Below are positions 9,544 to 17,342 of a stretch of DNA of 64,000 nt, in pieces; position 1 is the stretch's first letter; the number at the start of each line of letters is the position of its first letter. A program made the position numbers and the translations under genes. The DNA is from Bryobacteraceae bacterium (GTDB lineage: Bacteria; Acidobacteriota; Terriglobia; Bryobacterales; Bryobacteraceae): assembly GCA_023384675.1 (NCBI GenBank), contig JAHDVK010000023.1, forward strand, positions 1-64,000, in the 5' to 3' direction. A model generated the notes under the pieces. The model was given only the letters and a program-made list of their open reading frames with translations. It had not been told where the DNA came from and made no database searches.

Positions 9544-9978
9544 ATGAGCAATGAAGTGGATATCGAGGGTCTTTGGGACACGCCGACAATCGCGGAGAGA
9601 CACGCCCACCATGTGCTCTACTCCTTTCCGGCTAACGTAGTTGCCAATTCGTCTGGTATTGTCGCGCTCACCATCGAGGGGGAGCGGGGTTGTGTTGTCC
9701 TGATTACCGCGGAAGCCGCTGAAATCCGACTCCCAACCACCGAGTGGACGAAGGGCGCCTACGCACCGAGGGCGTCCACTTGCTTCTGGAAACGTGTTGC
9801 GCTCCGGGAGACCCCATCCAGTTATCAGAAACTCGATCAAGTGATCGAAGCGGCAATCGCAGCGCGGAGGGCGGAATTCCAACCGTGCTGCTTCTGCCAT
9901 GAGGAGTTCCCGCCGGAGCACATGACGGATGATGCATGTCACGGCTGTGCGTCAGCGAATCGGGGGATCGTTTACTGA
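9544..9978 (+). CDS. hypothetical zinc-ribbon-like protein (duplicated)
   Basis: 144 residues from ATG 9544. I recognise no family. The C-terminus has two CxxC pairs, CCFC and CHGC, about 15 residues apart, as in small zinc ribbons. From codon 11 onward the DNA is repeated almost perfectly at 13628-14033, where the first ten codons are replaced. This means one copy is 5'-truncated or the N-terminus here is not native. It sits in a repeat zone, and selection on the protein is not shown. Confidence 0.45.
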   Translation: MSNEVDIEGLWDTPTIAERHAHHVLYSFPANVVANSSGIVALTIEGERGCVVLITAEAAEIRLPTTEWTKGAYAPRASTCFWKRVALRETPSSYQKLDQVIEAAIAARRAEFQPCCFCHEEFPPEHMTDDACHGCASANRGIVY

Positions 9979-10348
9979 GTGGATGGCGCTGGGGGGATGT
10001 ATTTTGAGTGTAGAAGCGGGGGTTGAGCGACATCAGACCGGAAGTGCGATCGCCATCGGTTCGGAACGCTGATCGGCTTCGGTCGGAATACGTACCGAGA
10101 ATTCGAAATGGATTGAAGCCGGATTTCGGGATTTCGGGGGCATTCATGATAGGGGGCGGTCCGGGACAGCCTGCCCCGCCCCAGCTCACTTTTCTGCGAA
10201 ATCGTAAGCGATTGAAAACATATGTGGTTCGGTCGCGCGAGGCACCCACGAGCGCAGCTACGGCTGAGGAACCCGGGGTGCCGCTGCGAAGAAGTGCTTT
10301 TGAATCAGTTAGATCCAAAAAGTGCTGTGGGACGGGTCAGGCTGACCC
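9573..10348 (+). repeat. long duplicated block, copy 1
   Basis: The block matches 13628-14413 with scattered substitutions and one 10-base insertion in the second copy. It contains most of the zinc-ribbon-like gene plus about 370 bases of downstream sequence. Its last 190 bases also occur a third time at 17065-17253. Confidence 0.85.
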
Positions 10349-10614
10349 GGCGCAGCCCGGCGCAGCCAGGCTGACCCGGCGCAGCCCCTACAACGTCGTG
10401 GCGGGGGCGGCGGAGTCCCTCGCCCTGACGGGCGAGGCTCGCGGGGCGGGTGGGACCACTTGGGCGGACTGAGAGTCCGCCGCGGGCTGAAGCCCGCCCT
10501 ACGACGGCGTGGCGGGGGCGGTGGGGGGCGGTAACATCGGTAACCTTGGGGGATTGCGTTTATATGCGTCTATTTTGTGTTCCAAATTTACGGACTCGCG
10601 GGTATGATTGACGC
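9979..10614. other. gene-free region: duplicated sequence and hairpin cluster
   Basis: No gene is supported. The first part belongs to the duplicated block. From 10334 to 10500 it is a chain of short perfect palindromes separated by GC-rich sequence. A possible -10 (TATGAT) lies about 16 bases before the next start codon. Confidence 0.55.
10334..10497. repeat. cluster of REP-like hairpins
   Basis: Four perfect inverted repeats: 10334-10348 (GGGTCA/TGACCC), 10418-10437 (CCTCGCCC/GGGCGAGG, loop TGAC), 10463-10481 (GGCGGACT/AGTCCGCC, loop GAG) and 10482-10497 (GCGGGC/GCCCGC, loop TGAA). The arms differ but several share a TGAC or TGAA loop, as do hairpins elsewhere in the window. Confidence 0.65.
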
Positions 10615-12549
10615 ATGACCGAACGATGGCTCGTTTGCAGCCGCCGTGGCCTTTTCCTTGCCTTGGCCGGGACTGCCCTGGCCGGGCGGATTCGCGCCGA
10701 AGAGGCTGAACCCGGCGATGCAGCGCCCCCGCTCGAACAACTTCCGCTTGGCGCTCTGGTGGAACTTCACGGCGTCAGGCCCGGTGCGGGCGGGTTCAGC
10801 GCCGCTGCCGGTGAGTGGCCCGAACTCGTGGAAGTCGAAGGCCTTCGCGTGCGTTTCAATGGCCATCCGGCTCCGGTGTTCGCCCTGGGCGAGGACCGCC
10901 TGCTGGTGCAGGTTCCGTTTGAAGCCGGTCCGGGGCGCGTGCGGATTGAGATTGAAGCCGGGGAGGAGGTCCACGAGGACGAGCGGGAACTGACCGCCTC
11001 CGCGCCGCGCTTTGTTCTGGACGCGGCGGGGGCCATTCTGGCGGTGCGGCATGGGGATGAAGCCGTGGCGGGCGTCGATACGCTGCCTCGGCACGACGAA
11101 TGGTGGCGCATCTGGACGACCGGCGCGGACCGCGAATGGTTCCCGATTGCGACGGGCGAGGCGAGTCCGTGGCGCGAAGAGGGTGAGCCGTATGTGTGCG
11201 TGTCGGAACTCGAGGTGGATGGGGAACCGGCGGTAGCCGGAGGGCTGGAATGGGTGCCGGGGCTGACGGGGGTGCAGGCGGTCACGTTTCTGGTGAATCA
11301 ACCGCGCGGGATCCACGAAATCCGGGTGAAAGCGCCGGGCGGGGATGGGGTCCCCGGTACGCTGGCGGTGCGCGCGGACGACGAACCGCTGCTCCAAGGA
11401 AGCATCACGCCGACGGATGACAAGCGGCACAATGTTCCGCCGAGAACGTACCACGTCACCATCACCCACAATGACGACACGGAAGAGACGACCGCGAGGA
11501 ACAACCGGTACCTCACGTACTTTCCCGGCAAACCAGTGGCAGAGAGCCCGATCGAGACGCTTGTCACCAGCATCACGAACCCTGAGACCTACCCGCTGGT
11601 TCAGCCACACGCCATCGAACACACCCGCGACACCACAATTCAACACATCACCATCCCACGACTCAACGACCCACGAGAAACACTACGACTCAACCCAGAC
11701 GCAACAGACGACGCGTTTATGGGCCTGATTACAGGCATGATGTTTACTGTCGATCCTGCTGCGGCGCTCGACCTGCGAGAGTACCTCATCGCCGGCTGGA
11801 GAAAAGGAATGATCGAAAACTTCCACCCAGTTGGAAAACTAGAACACCTCAACTGGGCAACGGGCATGGTAAGCATGTACAACGGTCGCTGGTGGCAACA
11901 ACTCCCCTTCAAAATATACATGAACCCAGACGGCACAGCAACAGACGTCCCCGAAAACATAGGTATCAAGCCATCCCCACAAGCCGTCGACGCAGCAGCA
12001 CAAGCAATGCTCTCGTGGAATGATGCATTCGACAACCCTGTTATCAAAATCGTTGACTACGACCCGACAAAAATCGACAGCGAACAAGGAGCCTTCGTCC
12101 GCTGGGGCACCACCGGAAACGGCGCAAGCCTGCGCGTCCGCGGACCAGACCGCGACCAAATCCCTGGCACCGACAGAAGCCTACAAGGAATCATCTTCCT
12201 CAACTACCTGGCAGATGTACCAGATATGCCAATTAGTGAAATGAGCGACGCGGCAGCTCACGAGGTCGGTCATCTTCTTTTCGGGCTCGCACACCGGCGA
12301 TTCCGCGGTATTATGCGCGGCGTCGGTAGCCCGGGAACAAGAGTCCCAGACCCGATTGAGTACGCCGCAGCAAAAGCGAACTATTCGTTCCCTGGATTGT
12401 TTGATCACGTGCAAGGACGGCTGGCGAGAATAGGGTACCACCCGGCAAGAATTGATGATTTCGACTACCCGTATTTCTACCCGATTGAAAACGGCATCGT
12501 CGTACAGCGTCCGGAACTCATCGACCGCGAGCGTTGGTACGGGGCCTGA
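10615..12549 (+). CDS. exported protein: TIGR03437-like domains plus zinc-metalloprotease-like domain
   Basis: 644 residues with a signal peptide (RRGLFLALAGTALAG, Tat-like RR). Residues about 40-125 and 200-265 resemble the TIGR03437 IPT-like domain frequent in Solibacter exported proteins. The C-terminal half carries AAHEVGHLLFGLAH and then GIMRG, a HExxH zinc site with a following GIM turn. That makes an extracytoplasmic metallopeptidase likely. Base composition changes inside the gene. Up to about 11430 it is GC-rich like its neighbours; beyond that codons end mainly in A or C and G/T become scarce, suggesting a fused or transferred segment. Substrate unknown; the gene stands alone. Confidence 0.7.
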   Translation: MTERWLVCSRRGLFLALAGTALAGRIRAEEAEPGDAAPPLEQLPLGALVELHGVRPGAGGFSAAAGEWPELVEVEGLRVRFNGHPAPVFALGEDRLLVQVPFEAGPGRVRIEIEAGEEVHEDERELTASAPRFVLDAAGAILAVRHGDEAVAGVDTLPRHDEWWRIWTTGADREWFPIATGEASPWREEGEPYVCVSELEVDGEPAVAGGLEWVPGLTGVQAVTFLVNQPRGIHEIRVKAPGGDGVPGTLAVRADDEPLLQGSITPTDDKRHNVPPRTYHVTITHNDDTEETTARNNRYLTYFPGKPVAESPIETLVTSITNPETYPLVQPHAIEHTRDTTIQHITIPRLNDPRETLRLNPDATDDAFMGLITGMMFTVDPAAALDLREYLIAGWRKGMIENFHPVGKLEHLNWATGMVSMYNGRWWQQLPFKIYMNPDGTATDVPENIGIKPSPQAVDAAAQAMLSWNDAFDNPVIKIVDYDPTKIDSEQGAFVRWGTTGNGASLRVRGPDRDQIPGTDRSLQGIIFLNYLADVPDMPISEMSDAAAHEVGHLLFGLAHRRFRGIMRGVGSPGTRVPDPIEYAAAKANYSFPGLFDHVQGRLARIGYHPARIDDFDYPYFYPIENGIVVQRPELIDRERWYGA

Positions 12550-12612
12550 GCACTCGCGCAGTGCTGGCGGCATTCCCTCGCCCTGGCGGGCGAGGCGCGT
12601 GGTGGCGGGGTT

Positions 12613-13058
12613 GGGGCTTTTGGTTGGTGCCCCCGGCTGACGCCGGGGGCTCGAGCGGGCATTGGAGCTTTGGGTGATTGTCCGGCGCTGCCGGTTCGAC
12701 GGTGGACAGCCCGAGAAGTGTGACCCATTTGCCTGGGCTGATGGGTAAACCATGTCGCCGGGTTGGACCCTTTGGGTGCCCGCCCCCTTACGGGGGCGGC
12801 TGACGGAATCGCGGTGGGGCGGGGTGGGGGGGCTTTTGGTTGGTGCCCCCGGCTGACGCCGGGGGCTCGAGCGGGCATTGGACCTTTGGGTGATTGCCCG
12901 GCGCTGCCGGTTCGACGGTGGACAGCCCGAGAAGTGTGACCCATGTGCCTGGGCAGATGTGTAAACCATGTCGCCGGATTGGACCGAGATGGGGCTTGCG
13001 GGTTTTGCTGCTGCTTCGACGGCGAACTGCCCCGGAAGGGTGACCCATGTCGCCGGGC
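12613..13058. repeat. tandem repeat, 216-base period
   Basis: A unit at 12613-12769 recurs at 12829-12985 with few changes. A partial third copy (TTCGACGG...GTGACCCATGTCGCC) lies at about 13012-13058. Each full unit starts with a hairpin with arms GCCCCCGGC and GCCGGGGGC around TGAC (12629-12650 and 12845-12866). The spacer contains another hairpin at about 12780-12799. The array makes a repetitive open frame on the minus strand that I do not regard as a gene. Confidence 0.8.
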
Positions 13059-13147
13059 CAGATTGTGAAGTCATACGCGCTGTCCCCCTCCCTGACGGTC
13101 GGGGCTTGGAGAACGGTCCAATCCCGCGAGTGGGGGGCTTGGGTTGC

Positions 13148-13344
13148 GGGGACAGCACACTCAATCTCCAAGCTGCTTTCGGCGGGCGGGATTCAGTGGC
13201 CGGCGATCAACCCGCAGACCGTTGTGCCGAGCGACTCATCCTGTTGAATTGAAAGAACTCGGCGGGCGAATGGTCGCGGTCGGTTCGGGTGCTCTCGGTT
13301 GCCCGGGGGCATTCAGATTACATGTAAAGTGATTGAATGTCCCC
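13148..13344 (+). mobile_element. MITE-like element, copy 1
   Basis: 197 bases. The left end is GGGGACAGCACACTCAATC and the right end is GATTGAATGTCCCC. The ends are inverted copies of a GGGGACA...TCAATC pattern, extended outward by GGTTGC on the left and GAAACC on the right. No transposase is encoded. Copy 2 (15401-15597) has the same length, is nearly identical from 13201 onward and diverges more in its left part. Confidence 0.65.
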
Positions 13345-13618
13345 GAAACCGATGCGGTGGTCCGGTATTTGGAGTGGCTGGGGTAGGGGGCCGGTCGGAG
13401 GTGCTGGCGGGCCTTTTTGGGGATAAAGAACAAGATGCGGTTGAATTGTTCTTGAGTTCAAACGCGCATGGAATCAATGGGTTGTGGGTGTGTGATGTGC
13501 GGGGGTGGGGGAATGAGCGGTGTGGCCGGGCCGGGCTGATTCGTGCCTAAGTCGTTGCTGGCGTAGGGGTTGTTGGATTTCGCGACAGGGGGTCGAGGTC
13601 ATTGACCCCATTGGACCC
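13201..13618 (+). repeat. direct repeat block, copy 1
   Basis: About 418 bases match 15454-15871 at a constant offset of 2253 with only a few mismatches. The block runs from inside the MITE-like element through a fragment equal to the 3' end of the M20 peptidase gene (13351-13390), then to the GACAGGGGGTCGAGGTCATT motif. No coding sequence is evident in it. Confidence 0.85.
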
Positions 13619-13627
13619 ATTGGACCA

Positions 13628-14033
13628 TTGGGACACGCCGACAATCGCGGAGAGACACGCCCACCATGTGCTCTACTCCTTTCCGGCTAACGTAGTTGCC
13701 AATTCGTCTGGTATTGTCGCGCTCACCATCGAGGGGGAGCGGGGTTGTGTTGTCCTGATTACCGCGGAAGCCGCTGAAATCCGACTCCCAACCACCGAGT
13801 GGACGAAGGGCGCCTACGCACCGAGGGCGTCCACTTGCTTCTGGAAACGTGTTGCGCTCCGGGAGACCCCATCCAGTTATCAGAAACTCGATCAAGTGAT
13901 CGAAGCGGCAATCGCAGCGCGGAGGGCGGAATTCCAACCGTGCTGCTTCTGCCATGAGGAGTTCCCGCCGGAGCACATGACGGATGATGCATGTCACGGC
14001 TGTGCGTCAGCGAATCGGGGGATCGTTTACTGA
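13628..14033 (+). pseudogene. 5'-truncated duplicate of the zinc-ribbon-like gene
   Basis: This stretch matches the gene at 9544-9978 from its codon 11 to its stop, with no frameshift. The normal ATG is gone; upstream lies the GACCCCATTGGACC repeat, leaving only a TTG at 13602 in frame. Whether it is expressed is unknown. Intact reading despite truncation suggests the duplication is recent. Confidence 0.55.
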
Positions 14034-14413
14034 GTGGATGGCGCTGGGGGGATGTATTTTGAGTGTAGAAGCGGGGGTTGAGCGACGTAAGACTGGAGGC
14101 GCGATCGCCATCGGTTCGGAACGCTGATCGGCTTCGGTCGGAATACGCAGCGAGAATTCGAAAAAGATTGAAGCCGGATTTCGGGATTTCGGGGACATTC
14201 ATGATAGGGGGCGGTCCGGGGCGGTCCGGGACAGCCTGCCCCGCCCCAGCTCACTTTTCTGCGAAATCGTAAGCGATTGAAAACATATGTGGTTCGGTCG
14301 CGCGAGGCACCCACGAGCGCAGCTACGGCTGAGGAACCCGGGGTGCCGCTGCGAAGAAGTGCTTTTGAATCAGTTAGATCCAAAAAGTGCTGTGGGACGG
14401 GTCAGGCTGACCC
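13628..14413 (+). repeat. long duplicated block, copy 2
   Basis: Counterpart of 9573-10348, with a GCGGTCCGGG decamer doubled near 14221. It ends in GGGTCAGGCTGACCC like copy 1, but the sequence beyond is different. Confidence 0.85.
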
Positions 14414-14515
14414 GGGTCGCACGGGTCGCACACGGGTCGCCCCCATCGGCTTTCATCGGCCCAAACAGAATCCGAAAGATACGAGCTGCCCCACTCGAAT
14501 CTCGACTAGTATTGG

Positions 14516-15382
14516 ATGATGCTGTCGCGCAGGGTCCTCCTCGCCACCCCCTTGGCCCCGCTCCTGCGCAGCCAGGATCAAGCCCCCGCCATGTTCGCCG
14601 ACGCCAAAGCCTACGAGCAATTCATGGGACGCTGGAGCCGCCTCTTGGCCCCCCAACTCATCGACTTCACCAGCCTTCCCGATCAGGGCCGTTTCCTCGA
14701 CGCCGGCTCCGGCACCGGATCACTGGCCTTCGCCCTGGCGGAACGGAAACCGCTGGCCCGCGTGCTGGGCATCGACCCATCCAGGGAATACGTCGCCTAC
14801 GCAGACAGCCGCAACCCGTTTCCCGAAAGGGTAAGCTTCGAAACGGGAGATGCCCAGCAACTCCGCTTCCCCGGCGACACCTTCGACGCCAGTCTCTCCC
14901 TGCTCGTGTTCAATTTCATCCCCGACCCCGGCAAGGCGTTGCGGGAACTGCGCCGCACAACAAGACCAGGGGGCCGGATCTCGGCCGCCGTTTGGGACTA
15001 CGGCGCTGGAATGGGCATGCTCCTGGCGTTTTGGGACAGCTTGGCGGCCACCGACCCAAGCGCCGCGAAAGCCGCTGAGAAGTTCATGCCGCTGAGCCGG
15101 TCAGGCGAACTGTCCGCCCTTTGGCGCCAGGGCGGCCTGGAAGACGTCCACGAACAGCCGCTCGTGATCACGATGCGTTTCGAATCCTTCGCGGACTACT
15201 GGGACCCGTTTCTCCTGGGACAAGGCCCTGCCGGTGTTTACGTCAAGCAGCTCGCTCCCGAGCAGAGAAGCGCTCTCCGCGCTGAAGTGAAGCGCCGGAT
15301 CTCCCCCTCCGCGGAAAGCCTGCCCATTGCTCTCGACGCCCGCGCCTGGGCGGTCCGAGGCACAGTCCCGGCTCGCAAGTGA
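14516..15382 (+). CDS. class I SAM-dependent methyltransferase
   Basis: 288 residues. The Rossmann-type SAM site is LDAGSGTGSLA (about residues 62-72), followed by GIDPS and GDAQQLRFP, as in ubiE-like Methyltransf_11 proteins. Substrate unknown. The N-terminus MMLSRRVLLATPLAPLLRSQ looks like a short Tat or export signal, unusual for a SAM-dependent enzyme; it may simply be a hydrophobic leader, or translation may begin later at MFADAKAY. A TAGTAT hexamer lies only three bases before the first ATG. The gene is alone between repeat blocks, suggesting acquired or relocated DNA. Confidence 0.8.
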   Translation: MMLSRRVLLATPLAPLLRSQDQAPAMFADAKAYEQFMGRWSRLLAPQLIDFTSLPDQGRFLDAGSGTGSLAFALAERKPLARVLGIDPSREYVAYADSRNPFPERVSFETGDAQQLRFPGDTFDASLSLLVFNFIPDPGKALRELRRTTRPGGRISAAVWDYGAGMGMLLAFWDSLAATDPSAAKAAEKFMPLSRSGELSALWRQGGLEDVHEQPLVITMRFESFADYWDPFLLGQGPAGVYVKQLAPEQRSALRAEVKRRISPSAESLPIALDARAWAVRGTVPARK

Positions 15383-15400
15383 TGTTGGGTTTCGGGTTTC

Positions 15401-15597
15401 GCGGACTGTACACTCAATCGCCAAACTCCTTCCGGTGAGCGGGGCTGGGAGTTCGGCGATCAACCCGCAGACCGTTGTGCCGAGCGACTCATCCTGTGGA
15501 ACTGAAAGAACTCGGCGGGCGAATAGTCGCGGTCGGTTCGGGTGCTCTCGGTTGCCCGGGGGCATTCAGATTACATGTAAAGTGATTGAATGTCCCC
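15401..15597 (+). mobile_element. MITE-like element, copy 2
   Basis: Same length and right end as copy 1. The left end reads GCGGACTGTACACTCAATCG, a variant of GGGGACAGCACACTCAATC. It begins about 19 bases after the stop of the methyltransferase gene. Confidence 0.6.
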
Positions 15598-15871
15598 GAA
15601 ACCGATGCGGTGGTCCGGTATTTGGAGTGGCTGGGGTAGGGGGCCGGTCGGAGGTGCTGGCGGGCCTTTTTGGGGATAAAGAACAAGATGCGGTTGAATT
15701 GTTCTTGAGTTCAAACGCGCATGGAATCAATGGGTTGTGGGTGTGTGATGTGCGGGGGTGGGGGAATGAGCGGTGTGGCCGGGCCGGGCTGATTCGTGCC
15801 TAAGTCGTTGCTGGCGTAGGGGTTGTTGGATTTCGCGACAGGGGGTCGAGGTCATTGACCCCATTGGACCA
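15454..15871 (+). repeat. direct repeat block, copy 2
   Basis: Counterpart of 13201-13618. It includes a second copy of the M20 3'-end fragment at about 15604-15643. It stops matching after CCATTGGACC. Confidence 0.85.
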
Positions 15872-16006
15872 TTGGACGAAATGGCGGATTTCGCGAAGGG
15901 CTCTTGCTTCAGGCTGGCCCGTTCGCGCCCAGTTCGAGCCTACTATCACACCATTTCGTGAATGATGAGCCGAACAGGCTTACACCTGAGCCTGGCCCTG
16001 GTGCGG

Positions 16007-16831
16007 CTAATCCGGAAACGCGACCATAGGAGTCGCCGAATATGAGCCTGTTGGATGAAAGCGAATGCATACGGCCGCAATTGAATTAGGCCACATTCCT
16101 GGTAATCCAATGCTCACATTATCGACTACTATGGTTCCCGTCCTGTTGGCGAGATCGGGATACCTCTCGGCTACGGAGAACGCCATGTGCTCGGCTGGCT
16201 GAAGATTCAGAGGAAAGGCATGAGTCTGATTTCCAGCAGTGTCCAAGACCCGCAAGATGTATTGTTGAGCACGGGGGGAAGGATTCACCAACGCTAATCC
16301 AGTAGCAAAGCCTCCGCTTGTATCCAGTAGCCCCCACAATTTCTTATAATATGAGTAGTCAGCCAGACCGCTGCCTTCGCTGTCAATCCGTCCCGGAACC
16401 CGCTGCCGAAAAGTGTAAAAGGCATCCACGTCGCCCGAAGACTGTTGCTCAATGTATGCGAAACCTTGCTCAGTATTCGAAGTAGCGTCGGAGGTTTCAA
16501 GTCGAGTCAGACCCCTTGCTGACAGTCGGACAGTCAACGAGTCAGCCATCCGGGTCGTACCGGATGAATCGATTGTCGTAATTATCCAAGGGGTGCCACC
16601 GCTCTTGAAAAACCGAACGACAACATTGACGTCGCGGGTTCGGCGGTTAAGAATACGAATTTCCGTTTTCCACCCTCCCCCATCTGCAACTTGCGGAACC
16701 CACCTGCGCAACACCACAGCCGAGTCATCGAAAGGACCGGGAAGCTGTGCCAACAATGCCGGGGATGGCACTAAGACTATTGAAATTAGGCAAAGAAGGC
16801 TAATCGGTGTTTGCAATTTTGGCCTCCACAT
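16007..16831 (-). CDS. exported hypothetical protein
   Basis: 274 residues with a clear signal peptide (ISLLCLISIVLVPSPALLAQ). The mature part begins with RRWVPQVADGGGWKTEIRILN, a pattern found in exported acidobacterial beta-sandwich proteins of unknown role; I know no biochemical function. The gene is visibly less GC-rich than neighbours and uses many A/T-ending codons, consistent with horizontal acquisition into this repeat zone. It stands alone on the minus strand. Confidence is good that it is a gene and low on function. Confidence 0.7.
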   Translation of the reverse strand: MWRPKLQTPISLLCLISIVLVPSPALLAQLPGPFDDSAVVLRRWVPQVADGGGWKTEIRILNRRTRDVNVVVRFFKSGGTPWIITTIDSSGTTRMADSLTVRLSARGLTRLETSDATSNTEQGFAYIEQQSSGDVDAFYTFRQRVPGRIDSEGSGLADYSYYKKLWGLLDTSGGFATGLALVNPSPRAQQYILRVLDTAGNQTHAFPLNLQPAEHMAFSVAERYPDLANRTGTIVVDNVSIGLPGMWPNSIAAVCIRFHPTGSYSATPMVAFPD

Positions 16832-16950
16832 CCTATGCCGATTCTTGAAAGAATGCTACGCCTTTCGAGAATGAACTGTAAGGAGCGTATCATAGAGAGT
16901 GGGGACATTCAAGGCCAAGCCGAAGTCACAAGGGGCCTGCCCGGGGTTGC

Positions 16951-17056
16951 GGGGACAGCACACTCAACCTCCAAACTTCCTTCGGCGAGCAGGACTCAGT
17001 GGACGGCGATCAACCCGCAGACCTTTGTGGCAAGCGACTCATCCGGTTGGATTGGG
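16951..17056 (+). mobile_element. MITE-like element, copy 3 (right half missing)
   Basis: The left end GGGGACAGCACACTCAACC and about 100 bases of the element are present. It is then cut at CCGGTTGGATTG and joined directly to the third copy of the GGGACAGCCTGCCCC block. Confidence 0.6.
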
Positions 17057-17064
17057 CGGTCCGG

Positions 17065-17253
17065 CGGTCCGGGACAGCCTGCCCCGCCCCAGCTCACTTT
17101 TCTGCGAAATCGTAAGCGATTGAAAACATATGTGGTTCGGTCGCGCGAGGCACCCACGAGCGCAGCTACGGCTGAGGAACCCGGGGTGCCGCTGCGAAGA
17201 AGTGTCTTCGAATCAGTTAGATCTAAAAAGTGCTGTGGGACGGGTCAGGCTGT
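17065..17253 (+). repeat. short block copy 3 (matches 10157-10345 and 14222-14410)
   Basis: About 189 bases match at an offset of 6908 from the first copy with few substitutions. It starts with CGGTCCGGGACAGCC and ends with GGGTCAGGCTG. Here it appears without the zinc-ribbon-like gene, so it can exist as a separate unit. It contains no convincing gene. Confidence 0.75.
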
Positions 17254-17342
17254 CCCGGGTCGTCCCGGGTCGCGGGTCGCCGGGTCGCACCCACAGGGGC
17301 TGTAGGATCCAGGCGAAGCGCGGGATTGCTACCATTTGAGCC

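Larger units (their letters stand above)
12550..13627. other. gene-free repeat region
   Basis: Nothing coding is supported between the metalloprotease-like gene and the second zinc-ribbon copy. The region consists of the tandem array, one MITE-like element and the direct repeat block annotated separately. A CTCGCCC/GGGCGAG hairpin at about 12576-12593 follows the upstream gene and could act as a transcription barrier. Confidence 0.6.
15383..16006. other. gene-free repeat region
   Basis: No coding sequence is supported. It holds MITE-like copy 2 and the rest of the second direct repeat block up to about 15871. The last 135 bases have no resemblance to the rest and no visible feature. Confidence 0.6.
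16832..17342. other. gene-free repeat region
   Basis: No gene is supported. After the promoter region of the upstream minus-strand gene, a lone TIR-like GGGGACATTCA occurs at about 16902. MITE-like copy 3 and the third short-block copy follow. The last 80 bases lead into the adenylate-forming gene. Confidence 0.55.

Noticed and set aside
9704-10318. minus-strand frame also present at 14027-14383
   Set aside because: It is conserved only because the DNA block is duplicated. It overlaps the zinc-ribbon-like gene antisense and has no recognisable domain.
12629-12866. possible CRISPR array
   Set aside because: Only two full units 216 bases apart with similar sequence between them; no short regular repeat/spacer pattern and no cas genes.
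12181-13164. 327-residue open frame on the minus strand with repeated peptide units
   Set aside because: It runs antisense over the end of the metalloprotease-like gene and then through the 216-base tandem array. The repetition comes from the DNA repeat; there is no start signal or family resemblance.
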